The notes beneath the pieces are model-generated. The model saw only the letters and a list, made by a program, of their open reading frames with translations. It was not told where the DNA came from and searched no databases. This document shows positions 43,272-51,408 of a DNA stretch of 64,000 nucleotides, in pieces (positions within the stretch are counted from its first letter, which is position 1; each line of letters begins with the position of its first letter). This DNA is from Bog-756 sp963699085 (GTDB lineage: Bacteria > Actinomycetota > Acidimicrobiia > Acidimicrobiales > RAAP-2): positions 372,001 through 436,000 of the forward strand of contig CAVOTH010000004.1 of the NCBI GenBank assembly GCA_963699085.1. The letters are read 5' to 3'. The position numbers and the translations under genes are program-made.

Positions 43272-43718
43272 TCAGCCGGCGACGCGCTCGACGACCAGGA
43301 CCGGGATCACCCGATCGGTCTTCTCCTGGTATTCGGCATAGGGCGGATAGGCCGCCACCGCCCGCTCCCACCACTGCGAACGCTCGTCACCCTCGACTTC
43401 GCGCACCACGGCGTCCCACCGCTCGGCCCCGTCCTGGAACTCGATGTGCGGGTCGGCCTTCAAGTTGGCGTACCAGTGCGGGTGGGTGGGCGCACCTCCC
43501 TGGGATGCCACGAGGGCGTAAACCCCGTCGTGCTCCACCCTCATGAGCGGCGTCTTGCGCACTTTTCCGGAGGTGGCGCCGATACTGGTGACGATGACCA
43601 CCGGCATGCCGGTGTCCATCAGGGTCGTGCCCTCGGTTCCCCCGGACGACTCGTAGAGCGCCACCTGGTCCCGCACCCACTCGCTCGCGCTCGGCTCGTA
43701 TGTTCCGCTGACTGGCAT
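43272..43718 (-). CDS. DDN/nitroreductase-family deazaflavin (F420)-dependent protein
   Basis: A 148-residue DDN-type split-barrel protein: VVIVTSIGATSGKVRKTPLMRV, YALVASQGGAPTHPHWYANLKADP and WERAVAAYPPYAEYQEKTDRVIPVLVVER are diagnostic. The family uses F420H2 to reduce quinones and nitro compounds; fits the F420 LLM enzymes elsewhere. ATG 43718 is chosen over a longer frame because the extra residues are translated from the tandem repeat and the tRNA 3' flank. It is transcribed away from the tRNA and converges on the methyltransferase. Confidence 0.88.
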   Translation of the reverse strand: MPVSGTYEPSASEWVRDQVALYESSGGTEGTTLMDTGMPVVIVTSIGATSGKVRKTPLMRVEHDGVYALVASQGGAPTHPHWYANLKADPHIEFQDGAERWDAVVREVEGDERSQWWERAVAAYPPYAEYQEKTDRVIPVLVVERVAG

Positions 43719-43756
43719 GCATCCAGTGAACACCCGTCGTCGCCCGTCCGCCACCG

Positions 43757-43817
43757 GGACGTCGCCGAACGCCGCCGGACGTCGCCGAACGCCGCCGAAC
43801 GCCGCCGGACGTCGCCG
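43757..43817. repeat. 20-bp tandem repeat downstream of tRNA-Leu
   Basis: GGACGTCGCCGAACGCCGCC at 43757-43776 and 43777-43796, followed by half copies to 43817. It lies between the nitroreductase start and the tRNA 3' end and is too short and spacer-less to be CRISPR. Confidence 0.85.
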
Positions 43818-43871
43818 CCGACCCGGGTGGGCGGAGGTCCTCCGGCTGTCGTCGTCGGTCGGAGCGATGGG

Positions 43872-43953
43872 TGCGGGCGAGAGGATTTGAACCTCCACCC
43901 CCGAAGGGACCGGGACCTAAACCCGGCGCGTCTGCCGATTCCGCCACGCCCGC
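43872..43953 (-). tRNA. tRNA-Leu (anticodon UAG)
   Basis: An 82-nt cloverleaf on the minus strand. The acceptor stem is GCGGGCG/CGCCCGC with discriminator A, the anticodon stem-loop CCGGG-TTTAGGT-CCCGG gives UAG at positions 34-36, a long class II variable arm is CCCTTCGGGGG, and the T-arm is GGAGG-TTCAAAT-CCTCT. The 3' CCA is not encoded. It decodes CUA (and probably other CUN) leucine codons. Confidence 0.95.
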
Positions 43954-44040
43954 GTGCACGCAGCCTACCGAGGCCCGAACCGGTGCCGAGGTTGTCCGCC
44001 ACTAGGGCCCGGGCTCACCGGGACCCCGGGCACCCCTGGC

Positions 44041-44046
44041 TATAGT
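44041..44046 (+). promoter_or_regulatory. Putative leaderless promoter -10 (TATAGT) of glycan operon
   Basis: TATAGT lies 6 nt before the GTG at 44053 with no Shine-Dalgarno. This is the strongest AT-rich box at the head of the 11-kb plus-strand glycan run. Confidence 0.55.
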
Positions 44047-44052
44047 CACCGT

Positions 44053-45192
44053 GTGCCGACCTCGCCCTCCGTTCCGTCTCCCGTGACGCCTGACGCACCA
44101 GGCCCGGCCGAGGGACCGGAGACCGAATCGATCGCCGATGTGGCCGCCCGGATCCGCTACCTCGACGAGGTGATGGCGGAGATCGACGCCGAGGTACGGC
44201 GTCGCCGGGCCTCGGGCGACTTGCCCGCCGGGCTCGAGGCGGAACTGGACGAACTGTTCCTGGAGTTTTCGCCGGTCGGGCTCCAGGGGCGGGCCCGGAT
44301 CCGCGAGACGCTCTCGCTGGTCGACGGGTCGGCCTACGTCGACATCGCCGTGCCCACCGAGTCGAACAAGGTGGTGGGGAGCTACATCAAGGGGTCCATC
44401 CGAAAGGGCCTCGGCTGGTACATGAACTTCATCGTCGCCCAGATCGTGAAGTTCGCCTGGTCGGTATCGCGCATGTTCCACGTCGTGGTGGACCACATCG
44501 AGGTCCTGGAGGCGTCGATGGAGACCCACCGGTCGCCCGACCTGCCGGCCGACGTCGTGCCGGCCGCCGACCCCGGGTCGGCCTGGTGGGCGAAGAAGGC
44601 GGTCGAGGCACTGTCCACTGTGGGCGACAGGGTGCTGGTGGGGGATTGCGGCGACGGCTCGCTGGTGGCCGCCCTGGCCGCTGTCGGCGTCGACGTCTAC
44701 GGGGTGGATCCCTCGGACCTCGTCCTGGAAGCGGCCCTCGACCGTGGGCTCGATGTCCGGGCGGAGGGGGTCCTCGACCACCTGGGCGTCGTGGCCGGAG
44801 AGGCCCTCGGCGGGATGGTGCTCACCGGCTCCTTGCAGTGGTTGCGGCCGAACGAGCGCGAGCGCCTGGTCGATCTGGTCTCCTCGCGGCTGGCCGTCGG
44901 GGGCGTGCTGGTCCTCCACTCGACGACACCGGAAGGGTGGGCGTCCTCGGCATCGACCATCGTGCGGGACCTGGCACCCGGCCGTCCGTTGCACGCCGAG
45001 ACCTGGGCCCACCTGCTCGCCACCCGGGGTTTCGTGGTGGCCACACCGGAATGGGGCGGCACCGACCGGCGCCTGGCCCGGGTCGGGGACGGATCGGCCG
45101 ACGCCGACTCGGTGAACGCGGCCATCGACACCATCAACGATCTGCTCCTCGGGCCGACGGAGTACCTCGTGGTCGCCACGCGGGAGCGGTGA
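44053..45192 (+). CDS. Methyltransferase-like protein of glycan cluster
   Basis: A 379-residue protein with an N-terminal helical region (residues about 20-130) and a C-terminal Rossmann-like region with degenerate motif I (DRVLVGDCGDGSLVAALAAVGVDVYGVDPSD) and a post-motif VGGVLVLHSTTPEGW. The core is methyltransferase-like but the glycine loop is unusual. It is a paralogue of the protein at 47532: both contain (L/P)GRPxHxETWxxxLxxRGF. GTG 44053 is supported by TATAGT-N6. The stop overlaps the next glycosyltransferase (GTGA). It likely modifies the exported glycan; activity is uncertain. Confidence 0.7.
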   Translation: MPTSPSVPSPVTPDAPGPAEGPETESIADVAARIRYLDEVMAEIDAEVRRRRASGDLPAGLEAELDELFLEFSPVGLQGRARIRETLSLVDGSAYVDIAVPTESNKVVGSYIKGSIRKGLGWYMNFIVAQIVKFAWSVSRMFHVVVDHIEVLEASMETHRSPDLPADVVPAADPGSAWWAKKAVEALSTVGDRVLVGDCGDGSLVAALAAVGVDVYGVDPSDLVLEAALDRGLDVRAEGVLDHLGVVAGEALGGMVLTGSLQWLRPNERERLVDLVSSRLAVGGVLVLHSTTPEGWASSASTIVRDLAPGRPLHAETWAHLLATRGFVVATPEWGGTDRRLARVGDGSADADSVNAAIDTINDLLLGPTEYLVVATRER

Positions 45193-46283
45193 CCGCCGTC
45201 CATCAGTTCGTGCCGGCGCTGTTGCCGCGCGACGCCACCGGGGACCACACGCTGGCCCTGCGCGACACCTTCCGTGCCGCCGGGTGGGAGTCGGACATCT
45301 ATGTCGAGGCCGCCCACGACGAGCTGCAGCACGAGGCCACGTATTTCGAGAAGTACCCGGGTCGGGCCCGGCCCGGAGACATCCTGCTCTACCAGCTGGG
45401 GACGTCGTCGCCGGTCGCCGAGTTCCTCCTCGGCCGGGCCGAGCCACTGGTGCTCGACTACCACAACGTTACGCCTGCTTCGTTCTATGTCGGGTGGGAG
45501 GACCACACGACCGCCAAGGTCACCCTGGCCCACGAGCAGGTGGTGTCCCTCGCTCCCCGTGCCGTCCTCGGGATCGCCGACTCGGCGTTCAACGCCGGTG
45601 AGCTGGCGGCATTGGGATGTCCGGCCACCGAGGTGGTGCCGATCCTGGTCGACCTCGGGTCCGAGGGGGGCGCAGCCGATCCCCGGGAGCTGGCCCGCCT
45701 GGCGGCGCGGCACGGCGATGCCACGGTGCTCCTCTTCGTCGGCCGTATCTCGCCCAACAAGGGGCATGAGCGCCTGGTCGAAGCCCTCTGGGTCTACCGC
45801 CACATCTACGACGCCGACGCCCGCCTACACCTCGTGGGTCCGGCCGTCACCCCCGACTATGCCGCCGCCGTGTTCGAATTGGCCGAAGAGCTGGGCCTGT
45901 CCGGAGCGGTGTATCACGGTGAGGGTCTGAGTCCCGGTGAGCTCGCCGCCTGGTACGAGGACGCCGATGTCTTCGTGTGCCTGTCGCGTCACGAGGGGTT
46001 CTGCATCCCTCTGCTGGAGGCGATGCGTGCCGGCACCCCGATCGTGGCGTTCGACGCAGGAGCGGTGGGGGAGACCCTGGGCGATGCCGGGATCCTGCTC
46101 CCCACGACGCGTCCAGCCACCGTCGCCGCTGCGGTCGACCGGGTGCGCCGGGACCCCGACCTCGCCCGGAACCTTGTGTTACGGGGACAGCGCCGGCTGG
46201 ACGACTTCGCGGCGGTCGCCACCCGCCAACGCTTCGTGGAGGTTCTGGGCCGCGTCGCCGACCAGGTGCGGGTGGTGGCGTGA
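45189..46283 (+). CDS. Glycosyltransferase (GT4-like), family A copy 1
   Basis: A 364-residue GT-B-fold transferase. Its family-specific N terminus VHQFVPALLPRDATGDHTLALR and LDYHNVTPASFY are shared with the proteins at 48579 and 52677. The nucleotide-sugar half has LLFVGRISPNKGHERLVEAL, LHLVGP and the E-x7-E motif in LSRHEGFCIPLLEAMRAG. It would add a sugar to a lipid-linked glycan on the cytoplasmic face. GTGA overlaps couple it to both neighbours. Donor and acceptor are unknown. Confidence 0.88.
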   Translation: MTAVHQFVPALLPRDATGDHTLALRDTFRAAGWESDIYVEAAHDELQHEATYFEKYPGRARPGDILLYQLGTSSPVAEFLLGRAEPLVLDYHNVTPASFYVGWEDHTTAKVTLAHEQVVSLAPRAVLGIADSAFNAGELAALGCPATEVVPILVDLGSEGGAADPRELARLAARHGDATVLLFVGRISPNKGHERLVEALWVYRHIYDADARLHLVGPAVTPDYAAAVFELAEELGLSGAVYHGEGLSPGELAAWYEDADVFVCLSRHEGFCIPLLEAMRAGTPIVAFDAGAVGETLGDAGILLPTTRPATVAAAVDRVRRDPDLARNLVLRGQRRLDDFAAVATRQRFVEVLGRVADQVRVVA

Positions 46284-47539
46284 AGCTCGCATTCGTCACC
46301 CCCCGCTACGGGACGGAGGTGATCGGCGGTGCCGAGGCCGCCGCCCGGATGCTGGCCGAGCGGCTCTGTCAACGGCGCGGCTGGGAGGTCGAGGTCCTGA
46401 CCAGCTGCGCCCTCGACCACCTCACCTGGCAGAACACCGAGCCCGCCGGCACCTCGGTGCTCAACGGGGTGACCGTCCGGCGGTTCCCGACCGCCTCCCG
46501 CCGGACCCTCGACTATTTCGAACTCGACGCCAAGCTGCGGGTGGCACCGGAGACGGCGTCCCTGACCGAATCGCGCCGGTGGGTGGCGTTGAACGGTCCG
46601 ATGTGCCCAGGACTGGTGGATGCCGTGGCCGGCTCCGACGCCGACGTGATCGCCTGCTATCCGTACCTGTTCGCCACGACCGTCGACGCCATCGCCGTCG
46701 CCCGCGCTCCGGTCGTGCTGCATCCGGCGGCGCACGACGAGCCGGCCCTCTACCTGTCAGCGTTCCGTCGTGCCTTCCGTCACATCGACGGTCTCGTCTA
46801 CCACACCCGGGCGGAGCGGGACCTGATGGAGCACGTCTTCCGGATCGGCGCCCGACCACAGGTGGTCCTCGGGCTGGGGGTCGATGACCCGGCCGGAGCA
46901 GGGCGAAACGGAGGTCAGATCCTGGGCATCGGTGACCGTCCCTACCTCTGCTATCTGGGCCGGGTGGACGAACACAAGGGTTGCGGCATGCTGGCCGAGT
47001 ACTTCGCCGAGTACAAGGCACGCCACGCCGGCGATCTGGCCCTGGCCTTCGTCGGGCCGGTTTCGGCCAAGTCCCCGGAACATCCGGACATCATCGTGAC
47101 CGGGACGGTGTCGGAGGCCGACAAGTGGGACATCCTGGCCGGCGCCCGGGTGATGGTCAACCCGTCGGCCTATGAGTCGTTCTCCCTGGTGGTCCTCGAG
47201 GCGTGGACACTGGGCGTCCCGGTGCTGGTCAACGGGGCCTGTGCCGCAACCATGGAGCACTGCACCCGTTCCGGTGGAGGCCTGTGGTTCGATTCGTACC
47301 GGAGCTTCGAGGCCACCGTCGACCGGCTGGTCGGCGATGCCGGGCTACGGGCCGAACTCGGTGACGCCGGGCGGCGCTACACGGCCCGGAACTACCTGTG
47401 GCCAGCCATCATCGATCGGTACGTCAGGTTCCTCACCGAGGTGGTGGCCAGAGGGCGCCAGTCTCCGCTCCGCACCGAGCGACTTGCCGTCCCCGCCGGT
47501 GGGACGACCTACGTCCGGGAGGGAGGCGGCCGTGCCTGA
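46280..47539 (+). CDS. Glycosyltransferase family 4, family B copy 1
   Basis: A 419-residue GT4 enzyme beginning KLAFVTPRYGTEVIGGAEAAARML. The acceptor half has VLTSCALDHLTW and VVLHPAAHDEPALYL. The donor half has PYLCYLGRVDEHKG, ALAFVGPVS and NPSAYESFSLVVLEAW with the E-x7-E pair. The protein at 53782 is a clear paralogue over its whole length. GTG 46280 overlaps the preceding stop (GTGA). It extends the same glycan. Confidence 0.88.
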   Translation: MKLAFVTPRYGTEVIGGAEAAARMLAERLCQRRGWEVEVLTSCALDHLTWQNTEPAGTSVLNGVTVRRFPTASRRTLDYFELDAKLRVAPETASLTESRRWVALNGPMCPGLVDAVAGSDADVIACYPYLFATTVDAIAVARAPVVLHPAAHDEPALYLSAFRRAFRHIDGLVYHTRAERDLMEHVFRIGARPQVVLGLGVDDPAGAGRNGGQILGIGDRPYLCYLGRVDEHKGCGMLAEYFAEYKARHAGDLALAFVGPVSAKSPEHPDIIVTGTVSEADKWDILAGARVMVNPSAYESFSLVVLEAWTLGVPVLVNGACAATMEHCTRSGGGLWFDSYRSFEATVDRLVGDAGLRAELGDAGRRYTARNYLWPAIIDRYVRFLTEVVARGRQSPLRTERLAVPAGGTTYVREGGGRA

Positions 47540-48572
47540 GCGGGACGGGGCGGGCGAGGGTTCGAAGGATCCGCGGGTGCCAGAGGATCCGGAGGGTCCG
47601 GGCATCGAGCGTACCGGCGATCGGCCGGGATTGGCCGATGACGAGCGCCAGCTGCTCGACGCCTTCTACCGGCTGGCGCCCGAGGACACCGTCGATTGGG
47701 AGTTCGAGGACACCATGCGACGGCTGTCGACCCCCGACTGGCGGGCCACCTGGATCGAACCCTGGCACGGACTCCCATCCGACCTGTGGGACCGCGGCCG
47801 CCTGGCCAAGGCCGGTGAGCGGGCCATCGGTGATGTCATCAAGAAAGTGGCGGAGGAGCTGACCGAGTACACCCAGCGAATCGTGGATGACGTCCGCCGG
47901 ACCACCCCGGAGGAGACGACCGTGTCGCATGCGTTCCGGCTCCTCGCCGCCCGGGTCGAGCGACTCGAGTCGGCGGCAGACCCGACCGGGATCCGTCCGG
48001 CCGAGCTGGACCTCCCGCCTCCTGATGCGGGCGAGTGGGCGGCGGACGTGCCGGTCTGGCTAGGACAGCCCACCGGGCTTCCGGTCGTGGTCGGCGAGGC
48101 GGGGGTCCGACCCGTGCTCGACGCCGTCCTGTCCGGAGGCGCTCCGGTCGATGTCGTCGATCCGCGCGGCATGGTCGTGTGGGCTCTGGGGGAGGAGTCG
48201 CCGGGAAGCCCGGGGCAGGTGACGTTCCACATGGCCGAAGTGGTGGAGCATCTGAGCGGCGTGCCTGCCGGTAGTCGATCCGCTGTCGTCCTGTCCGGGT
48301 GCGCCGACCGGGCCCCGCTGGCCGGCAAGGTCGAGCTGGTGGACGCCTCGTTGAGGGCGCTGGTCCCAGGAGGGACCCTGGTCATACTCACCGTCGACCA
48401 GGCGGCGTGGGACGCCCAACTGGCGCCGAGTGTGCGGGACCTGCTGCCCGGTCGACCGTTCCACCCGGAAACCTGGGTGCTGATCCTGGGGCGCCGGGGG
48501 TTCCGCACCTCCGAGGTGCATCTGGCGGAGAGCGGGACGGTCCACGCCGTCGTGGCCCGGACGGAACTGTAG
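47532..48572 (+). CDS. Methyltransferase-like protein, paralogue of 44053
   Basis: A 346-residue protein. Residues 1-30 are low-complexity acidic; the middle is helical (RLAPEDTVDWEFEDTMRRLSTPDW, ERAIGDVIKKVAEELTEY); the C-terminal half is Rossmann-like with VEVV and VPGGTLVILTVDQAAW and the shared GRPFHPETWVLILGRRGF block. No intact SAM-binding glycine loop is evident, so a catalytic role is doubtful; it may be a scaffold or an inactive partner of the 44053 protein. It lies between the two glycosyltransferase genes and overlaps the upstream one by 8 bp. Confidence 0.65.
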   Translation: MPERDGAGEGSKDPRVPEDPEGPGIERTGDRPGLADDERQLLDAFYRLAPEDTVDWEFEDTMRRLSTPDWRATWIEPWHGLPSDLWDRGRLAKAGERAIGDVIKKVAEELTEYTQRIVDDVRRTTPEETTVSHAFRLLAARVERLESAADPTGIRPAELDLPPPDAGEWAADVPVWLGQPTGLPVVVGEAGVRPVLDAVLSGGAPVDVVDPRGMVVWALGEESPGSPGQVTFHMAEVVEHLSGVPAGSRSAVVLSGCADRAPLAGKVELVDASLRALVPGGTLVILTVDQAAWDAQLAPSVRDLLPGRPFHPETWVLILGRRGFRTSEVHLAESGTVHAVVARTEL

Positions 48573-48578
48573 AGACCG

Positions 48579-49724
48579 ATGGCCGCCATCCACCTGTTCG
48601 TTCCCATGCTCCACCGCCGAGACGCGGTGGGGGAGCACACCCGGACGCTGCACCGCCTTCTCCTGGCCGCCGGTATCCCGTCGACGATCTACACCGAGCA
48701 CGCCGATCCGGAGACGGCGGACGAGACCCGGCCCTACCTCGAGTACGAGAAGGACGCAGCGCCCGGTGACCTCCTCGTCTACCAGGTCGCCACCCGTTCC
48801 GACATGGTGGCCTGGCTAGGGAGCCGACCCGAACGGGTGGTGCTGAACTACCACAGCATCACTCCTGCGGCCTTCTTCACCCCGTGGAACAACGGGATCG
48901 CCCGGATGCAGGCGGCGGCGTTGGTCGAGTTGGCCCATCTGGCGCCCCGGTCCGTCCTCGGGATCGGAGTGTCCGAGTTCGACGCCGCCGAGCTCCGAAC
49001 CCTCGGCTGCCGGGTGACCCGGGTCGTCCCCGTGGCCAATGTGCCCTCGTCACCGGTCGAGCCCGATCAGGGTGCGTCCGAAGTGTTGGCCCGGCGCAAG
49101 GTGGGTACCGGACCGTGGTGGCTGTCGGTCGGACGGCTCGCCCCCAACAAGGCCCATGAGGACACCATCGCCGCGCTGTTCGTGGCCCGATCGAACGGCT
49201 GGCCCGATGCCCGCCTGACCATCGTCGGCGGGCCGATCGAACAGAACTACGCCGGCGCCCTCCGACGGTACGCGGCAGACCTCGGCATGTCCCGAGCGGT
49301 CGAGTTCGTGACCCGGCTCACCCCAGGTGAGCTGGCATCGCGCTACGAGGCGGCGGACGTGCTGGTGATGCTCTCCGAGCACGAGGGGTTCGGCGTGCCT
49401 CTCGTCGAGGCGATGTCCCACGGCGTCCCGATCGTGGCCTTCGATGCCGGGGCGGTCGCCGAGATACTCGGGGGAGCCGGGGTACTGCTCACCGACAAAG
49501 GACCGCGCCGGGTGGCCGACGCCGTCGGGGACCTCCTGGCCGATGATGGTGAGCGTGCCGCCCTGGTGGCCGCCGGACGGACCCGGATCGCCGAACTGGG
49601 CCTCGAGCACGCGGGATCCGACCTGGTGAGGGTCTTGGCGGAAGTCGCCGACGGAGAGCCGAAGAGCCTGGTCCGGCCCGTTGCGGGTGGTCCCCTGCGT
49701 CCCGGCAGACCCTCCAGCCACTAG
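48579..49724 (+). CDS. Glycosyltransferase (GT4-like), family A copy 2
   Basis: A 381-residue GT-B transferase of the same family as the 45189 and 52677 proteins: AIHLFVPMLHRRDAVGEHTRTL, LNYHSITPAAFF, WLSVGRLAPNKAHEDTI and LSEHEGFGVPLVEAMSHG with the E-x7-E motif. It is the last gene before clpP; its TAG stop lies inside the clpP -10 box. Six nt separate it from the preceding gene, so the run is continuous. Confidence 0.88.
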   Translation: MAAIHLFVPMLHRRDAVGEHTRTLHRLLLAAGIPSTIYTEHADPETADETRPYLEYEKDAAPGDLLVYQVATRSDMVAWLGSRPERVVLNYHSITPAAFFTPWNNGIARMQAAALVELAHLAPRSVLGIGVSEFDAAELRTLGCRVTRVVPVANVPSSPVEPDQGASEVLARRKVGTGPWWLSVGRLAPNKAHEDTIAALFVARSNGWPDARLTIVGGPIEQNYAGALRRYAADLGMSRAVEFVTRLTPGELASRYEAADVLVMLSEHEGFGVPLVEAMSHGVPIVAFDAGAVAEILGGAGVLLTDKGPRRVADAVGDLLADDGERAALVAAGRTRIAELGLEHAGSDLVRVLAEVADGEPKSLVRPVAGGPLRPGRPSSH

Positions 49725-49727
49725 GCT
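49722..49727 (+). promoter_or_regulatory. Putative leaderless promoter -10 (TAGGCT) of clpP-wzm-wzt
   Basis: TAGGCT overlaps the preceding stop codon and lies 8 nt before the clpP ATG (49736), with no Shine-Dalgarno. It may let clpP-wzm-wzt be expressed apart from the upstream glycosyltransferases. Confidence 0.45.
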
Positions 49728-49735
49728 CACCCCTC

Positions 49736-50398
49736 ATGGAATCCCCTTTCTCCACGTCGACTGCCGCCCTGTCCGCTGTATCTTCCGGCGGTGTCGAGAT
49801 GAAGTCCGGCGCCGACGTCGGGCCCGGGTCCGACATCTTCCAGCGCCTCCTCAAGGAGCGCATCGTCTTCATCGGTTCGGCCATCGACCAGGACACCGCC
49901 AACCTGGTCTGCTCGCAGTTGATCCTGCTCGAGGCCGAGAACCAGGAGCGCGACATCTCGGTGTACATCAACTCGCCCGGCGGTTCGGTCACTGACGGCC
50001 TCGCCATCTACGACACGATGCAGTACGTGAGGTGTGACGTGCGCACCATCTGCGTCGGGCTCGCCGCGTCGATGGGCCAGTTCCTGCTGTGCGCGGGCAC
50101 CCCCGGCAAGCGGTTCGCCCTGCCTCACAGCCGCATCCTGATGCACCAGCCGTCCGGCGGCATGCAGGGACAGGCGTCGGACATCGCCATCCAGGCCGAG
50201 CAGATCATCTACCTGAAGCGCATGCTGGCGGAGCGGATCGCCTTCCACACCGGTCAGCCGGTGGAGCGGATCGAGGCCGACTCGGACCGTGACCGCTGGT
50301 TCACCGCCGAGGAGGCGCGCGAGTACGGATTCATCGACGAGGTCATCCAGAAGGACGTCGTGCAGTCACCGGCAGCGGGCTCGGGTACCGCCAACTGA
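49736..50398 (+). CDS. clpP: ATP-dependent Clp protease proteolytic subunit
   Basis: A 220-residue ClpP serine peptidase. Ser112 in GLAASMGQ, His137 in ILMHQP and an Asp within DSDRD (182-186) form the triad, and NSPGGSVTDGLAIYDTMQY is the usual substrate-strand region. The N terminus carries about 30 unconserved residues that may be a propeptide; MKSGAD at 49799 is an alternative start. No clpX, clpC, tig or second clpP lies nearby, unlike the usual actinobacterial clpP1-clpP2-clpX order. Its TGA overlaps the wzm ATG (TGATG), so protease and exporter are coupled. Whether it is the housekeeping or a dedicated ClpP is open. Confidence 0.93.
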   Translation: MESPFSTSTAALSAVSSGGVEMKSGADVGPGSDIFQRLLKERIVFIGSAIDQDTANLVCSQLILLEAENQERDISVYINSPGGSVTDGLAIYDTMQYVRCDVRTICVGLAASMGQFLLCAGTPGKRFALPHSRILMHQPSGGMQGQASDIAIQAEQIIYLKRMLAERIAFHTGQPVERIEADSDRDRWFTAEEAREYGFIDEVIQKDVVQSPAAGSGTAN

Positions 50399-51405
50399 TG
50401 AGTCTTGGTATCGACAGACCCGCATCTTCGGACCCGGAGCAGAGTTCGTCGATCGGTGGCGGCACCCGCTTCGTTCCCGGGCAGAGCCATGATCGGATCA
50501 CCGTCGTCAACGGCAAGATCCAGCTCGGCCAGCGGCTGAAGGACCTGTGGATCAACCGAGACCTGCTGATGCTGCTGGTCCGTACCGAGTTGAAGGTCAA
50601 GTACAAGGACTCGGCCCTCGGCTACGCCTGGTCAATGTTGAATCCGGCCCTGGTGCTGTCCATCTACTACGTGGTCTTCAAGATCATCGCCCGGAACCAC
50701 CAACCCAACTTCGCCATATGGCTATTCGCCGGTCTGCTGGTCTGGAACCTGTTCAACGGGTCGTCCCTGGGTGCCACTTCGGTCGTCGTCGGCAAAGCCG
50801 GCATCGTCAAGAAGGTAGCCTTCCCCCGCGAATTGCTCGCCTTGTCAGTGGTGGGCGTGAACCTGATCCTCTTCGGTATCCAGGTGGTCGTGCTGATCGC
50901 GGCCATGCTGCTCTTCGGGATCACTCCGGCGTGGCAGTTCGTCGCCATCCTCCCCCTGGCCCTGGTCGCGCTGTTGGTGTTCACCGGAGCGCTCTCGATC
51001 TTCCTGTCGGCGGTCAACGTCTACCTGCGGGACACCCAGCACCTGACCGAGGTGCTGCTCATGGCCTGGTTCTGGGGGACGTCGATCGTATACACCTACG
51101 GGACCATCTTCCTGTCCGGGCACGAGAAGGCCCATCCGGTGCTCAAGTGGCTCCAGTACGTCTACCTCCTCAACCCGATCACCCCCATCGTCCTGACCTT
51201 CCAGCGGGCGATCTACGGCGTCACCAGATACTCCTACCTCGCTCCCGGCACGAAAGTCCCTACCTGGTACAACGTGCTGCCCACCTGGAGTGTGGGTGGG
51301 TACGCCGCCATGTGCGTCGCCGTCCTGGTCGTGAGCCTCGGGCTGTTCCTACTCGCCCTCATCGTCTTCGGACGGCTCGAGGGCAACTTCGCCGAGGAGC
51401 TCTAG
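50398..51405 (+). CDS. wzm: ABC-2 polysaccharide/lipid-linked glycan export permease
   Basis: A 335-residue membrane protein of the Wzm/TagG/RfbA family: an amphipathic start (LWINRDLLMLLVRTELKVKYKDSALGYAWSMLNP), six membrane helices and FLSAVNVYLRDTQHLTEVLLMAWFW, with LNPITPIVLTFQRAIYG before the last helices. These are standard for exporters of O-antigen, teichoic acid or similar glycans. It is translationally coupled to clpP and followed after 3 bp by wzt. Confidence 0.9.
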   Translation: MSLGIDRPASSDPEQSSSIGGGTRFVPGQSHDRITVVNGKIQLGQRLKDLWINRDLLMLLVRTELKVKYKDSALGYAWSMLNPALVLSIYYVVFKIIARNHQPNFAIWLFAGLLVWNLFNGSSLGATSVVVGKAGIVKKVAFPRELLALSVVGVNLILFGIQVVVLIAAMLLFGITPAWQFVAILPLALVALLVFTGALSIFLSAVNVYLRDTQHLTEVLLMAWFWGTSIVYTYGTIFLSGHEKAHPVLKWLQYVYLLNPITPIVLTFQRAIYGVTRYSYLAPGTKVPTWYNVLPTWSVGGYAAMCVAVLVVSLGLFLLALIVFGRLEGNFAEEL

Positions 51406-51408
51406 GCC

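Noticed and set aside
43757..43817. Possible CRISPR array
   Set aside because: The copies are head-to-tail with no unique spacers, and no cas gene is near.
43718..43898. Longer N terminus of the DDN-family protein
   Set aside because: The extra residues are translated from the 20-bp tandem repeat and the tRNA flank and are Arg/Pro-rich without family similarity.
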